DNA of 7,454 bases from CAZGYE01 sp964530165 (lineage in GTDB: Bacteria; Planctomycetota; Planctomycetia; Planctomycetales; Planctomycetaceae), in assembly GCA_964530165.1 (NCBI GenBank), contig CAZGYE010000291.1:1-7454 (forward strand), read 5' to 3'. A program made the position numbers and the translations under genes. Positions 6,147-7,454 of this stretch are shown one piece after another. How positions within the stretch are numbered: the stretch's first letter is position 1; each line of letters starts with the position of its first letter. The notes below the pieces were generated by a model. It was not told the DNA's origin, did no database searches, and saw only the letters and a list, made by a program, of their open reading frames with translations.

Positions 6147-6152
6147 GAGAGG
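6147..6152 (+). promoter_or_regulatory. Ribosome binding site of nuoD
   Basis: GAGAGG ends 3 nt before ATG 6156. The spacing is short, but it supports this start over in-frame upstream codons inside nuoC. Confidence 0.5.
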
Positions 6153-6155
6153 AAC

Positions 6156-7394
6156 ATGAGCACGCACGTTGAAGATGCCCGAATCGTCGAACTCGACGTT
6201 CGCACCGATGAGATGCTGGTCAACATGGGGCCGCAGCATCCGAGCACGCATGGCGTGCTGAGGCTGCTGCTGCGGACCGACGGCGAGGTCATCCACGAGG
6301 TCACGCCGCACATCGGATATTTGCACCGCTGCGCCGAGAAGATCGGCGAGCACCTCTCCCCGCCGCAGTGGATCCCCTACACCGACCGCATGGACTACTT
6401 GGCCGGCATGAACATGAACCTTGGCCTGGCGCTGGCGGTCGAGAAGCTGATCGACATGGAAGTCCCCGCAAAAGCGATGACGCTGCGGGTCATCGTTGCA
6501 GAATTGAACCGCATTGCCAGCCACCTGATCGGCATGGGGGCGTATGGTCTCGACCTGGGCGCTTTCACTCCGTTTCTGTATGCATTCCGCGAGCGGGAGA
6601 TCATTCTGGATTTGTTCGAAGAAGCCTGCGGAGCCCGCCTGACCTACAGCTACATCACCATCGGCGGCGTCACCCATGACCTGCCGACGACGATTACCAT
6701 CCCCCCCGGACTGGCCACCCTCACACGCCGCAGCATCGACACGAAACTCCTTTGGGTCGACGCAGCCCGCATCTTCCTCGACTGGCTCGAACCGCGAATC
6801 GAGGAATACCACACGCTGTTGACCCGCAATCAAATCTTCATCAAACGAACCGCCGCACTGGGCATCCTGCCGGGCGCGATGGCCGTCGATTACGGATGCA
6901 CCGGACCGGTGCTGCGCGGCAGCGGCGTCGACTTCGACCTGCGGCGCGACGGCGATCCGATCTACACGCGGATGTACGAAGGCTACGACTACGAGGTCCA
7001 GTTCGCCCCGTTCGAAGATGCTCCGCCGGAAGTCGTCCTCGGCGACAACTGGTGCCGGTACTACGTCCGTATGCGCGAAATCGTCGAGTCGATCAAACTG
7101 ACCCGCCAGGCCTTGGACCGCTACGCGACGGCTGAGGGCGTCTGCCGCGTCCCGTACAAAATGAGCAGTAAATTGCCCAAGGACGAATGCTACCTGGAAA
7201 CCGAATGTCCCCGCGGCCAGATGGGCTTCTACCTCGTCGGCAACGGCCGTGCCGAGCCGCTGCGAGCCCGGGCCAAAAGCTCCTGCTTCTGTAACCTCTC
7301 GATCACCGCTCCGCTTTGCGAGGATCTGCTGCTGGCCGACATCCCAGCCGTCGTGGGGTCGCTGGACATCGTGATGGGCGAGATCGATCGGTGA
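6156..7394 (+). CDS. nuoD: NADH-quinone oxidoreductase subunit D (complex I 49 kDa)
   Basis: NuoD is the 49 kDa peripheral-arm subunit that forms most of the quinone pocket with NuoB. The protein has 412 residues. GPQHPSTHGVLRL (25-37) and YTDRMDYL (75-82) are visible. H32 and Y81 correspond to the quinone headgroup residues His38 and Tyr87 of the Thermus thermophilus 49 kDa subunit. GSLDIVMGEIDR closes the protein. Departures from the canonical family include LHRCAEK (56-62) where HRG/HTG is usual, CPRGQMG (351-357) instead of PRGELG, and an unusual SCFCN (376-380). The conserved HFK...TEGF segment before PRGELG is missing, while about 20 and 12 extra residues appear around 178-205 and 263-300. 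ATG 6156 follows GAGAGG by 3 nt; the frame is open to 5925 inside nuoC, but that extension has no family match. The identification is secure, as a divergent member. Confidence 0.94.
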   Translation: MSTHVEDARIVELDVRTDEMLVNMGPQHPSTHGVLRLLLRTDGEVIHEVTPHIGYLHRCAEKIGEHLSPPQWIPYTDRMDYLAGMNMNLGLALAVEKLIDMEVPAKAMTLRVIVAELNRIASHLIGMGAYGLDLGAFTPFLYAFREREIILDLFEEACGARLTYSYITIGGVTHDLPTTITIPPGLATLTRRSIDTKLLWVDAARIFLDWLEPRIEEYHTLLTRNQIFIKRTAALGILPGAMAVDYGCTGPVLRGSGVDFDLRRDGDPIYTRMYEGYDYEVQFAPFEDAPPEVVLGDNWCRYYVRMREIVESIKLTRQALDRYATAEGVCRVPYKMSSKLPKDECYLETECPRGQMGFYLVGNGRAEPLRARAKSSCFCNLSITAPLCEDLLLADIPAVVGSLDIVMGEIDR

Positions 7395-7410
7395 CACATA
7401 GCCGAGTGTG

Positions 7411-7454
7411 GGGCAGGCTTTCCAGCCTGCCGCGGCCAATCGGCAGGCTGGAAA
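7411..7454. repeat. Alternating palindromic (REP-like) repeat, truncated by window end
   Basis: Two nested perfect inverted repeats share one arm. The first is GGCAGGCT (7412-7419), loop TTCC, AGCCTGCC (7424-7431). The second is TTTCCAGCCTGCCG (7419-7432), an 8-nt loop, CGGCAGGCTGGAAA (7441-7454). The middle arm can pair with either flank, giving mutually exclusive hairpins. It starts 17 bases after the nuoD stop and runs off the window. It has no T-tract within view, so a terminator role is unproven. It looks like a dispersed intergenic palindrome family. Confidence 0.7.

Noticed and set aside
7281..7298. CFC in NuoD as a [NiFe]-hydrogenase type metal site
   Set aside because: The hydrogenase pattern is a CxxC pair at each end of the large subunit; here only a CxC appears, within the region that aligns with the ordinary SFxN strand of NuoD.
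5850..7439. 529-codon open frame on the minus strand opposite nuoC and nuoD
   Set aside because: It is antisense to two secure complex I genes; its predicted protein has no recognisable motif, and long antisense frames are expected in GC-rich coding DNA.

Overview
The window is a GC-rich bacterial chromosome segment. It carries housekeeping genes, and its most unusual content lies in the intergenic DNA. The gene families, the stand-alone trpD, the broken-up complex I cluster, the DUF2203 gene and the palindromic or heptameric intergenic repeats suggest a planctomycete or a close relative. That assignment is an inference from gene style; no marker gene here proves it.

Layout. Positions 2-1204 (+) hold the C-terminal 400 residues of an HtrA/DegP-type serine protease with two PDZ domains; its start lies outside the window. 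Converging on it, only 4 bases away, is a nucleoside hydrolase on the minus strand (1209-2168). The hydrolase has a TTG start, a good RBS and a well-formed promoter. Across a divergent intergenic region lies trpD (2417-3436, +), a complete anthranilate phosphoribosyltransferase. It has an extended -10 type promoter candidate and a possible 26-codon upstream ORF.

A 390-base gap (3437-3826) follows. It contains an inverted-repeat element whose two arms are built from heptamers of the form NNYCAGC. Between the arms is a core of about 180 bp with several small hairpins. A TATAAT promoter sits just upstream of the next gene.

From 3827 to 7394 there is a co-directional complex I (NADH:quinone oxidoreductase) cluster: nuoI, a DUF2203 gene, nuoA, nuoC and nuoD. 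nuoI, nuoC and nuoD encode peripheral-arm subunits: NuoI holds Fe-S clusters N6a/N6b, NuoC is the 30 kDa subunit, and NuoD is the 49 kDa subunit with the quinone site. nuoA encodes a small membrane subunit at the junction with the peripheral arm. nuoB, normally between nuoA and nuoC, is absent. NuoA carries an extra loop of about 45-50 residues, and NuoD belongs to a divergent form lacking a segment that is conserved in canonical NuoD. The window ends inside an alternating palindromic repeat (7411-7454) that begins just after nuoD.

I see no new defence system, mobile element with a transposase, CRISPR array, tRNA or rRNA. The points most worth a second look are the heptamer-armed inverted repeat, the order and composition of the complex I cluster, the divergent NuoD and NuoA, and the substituted active-site motif of the nucleoside hydrolase.
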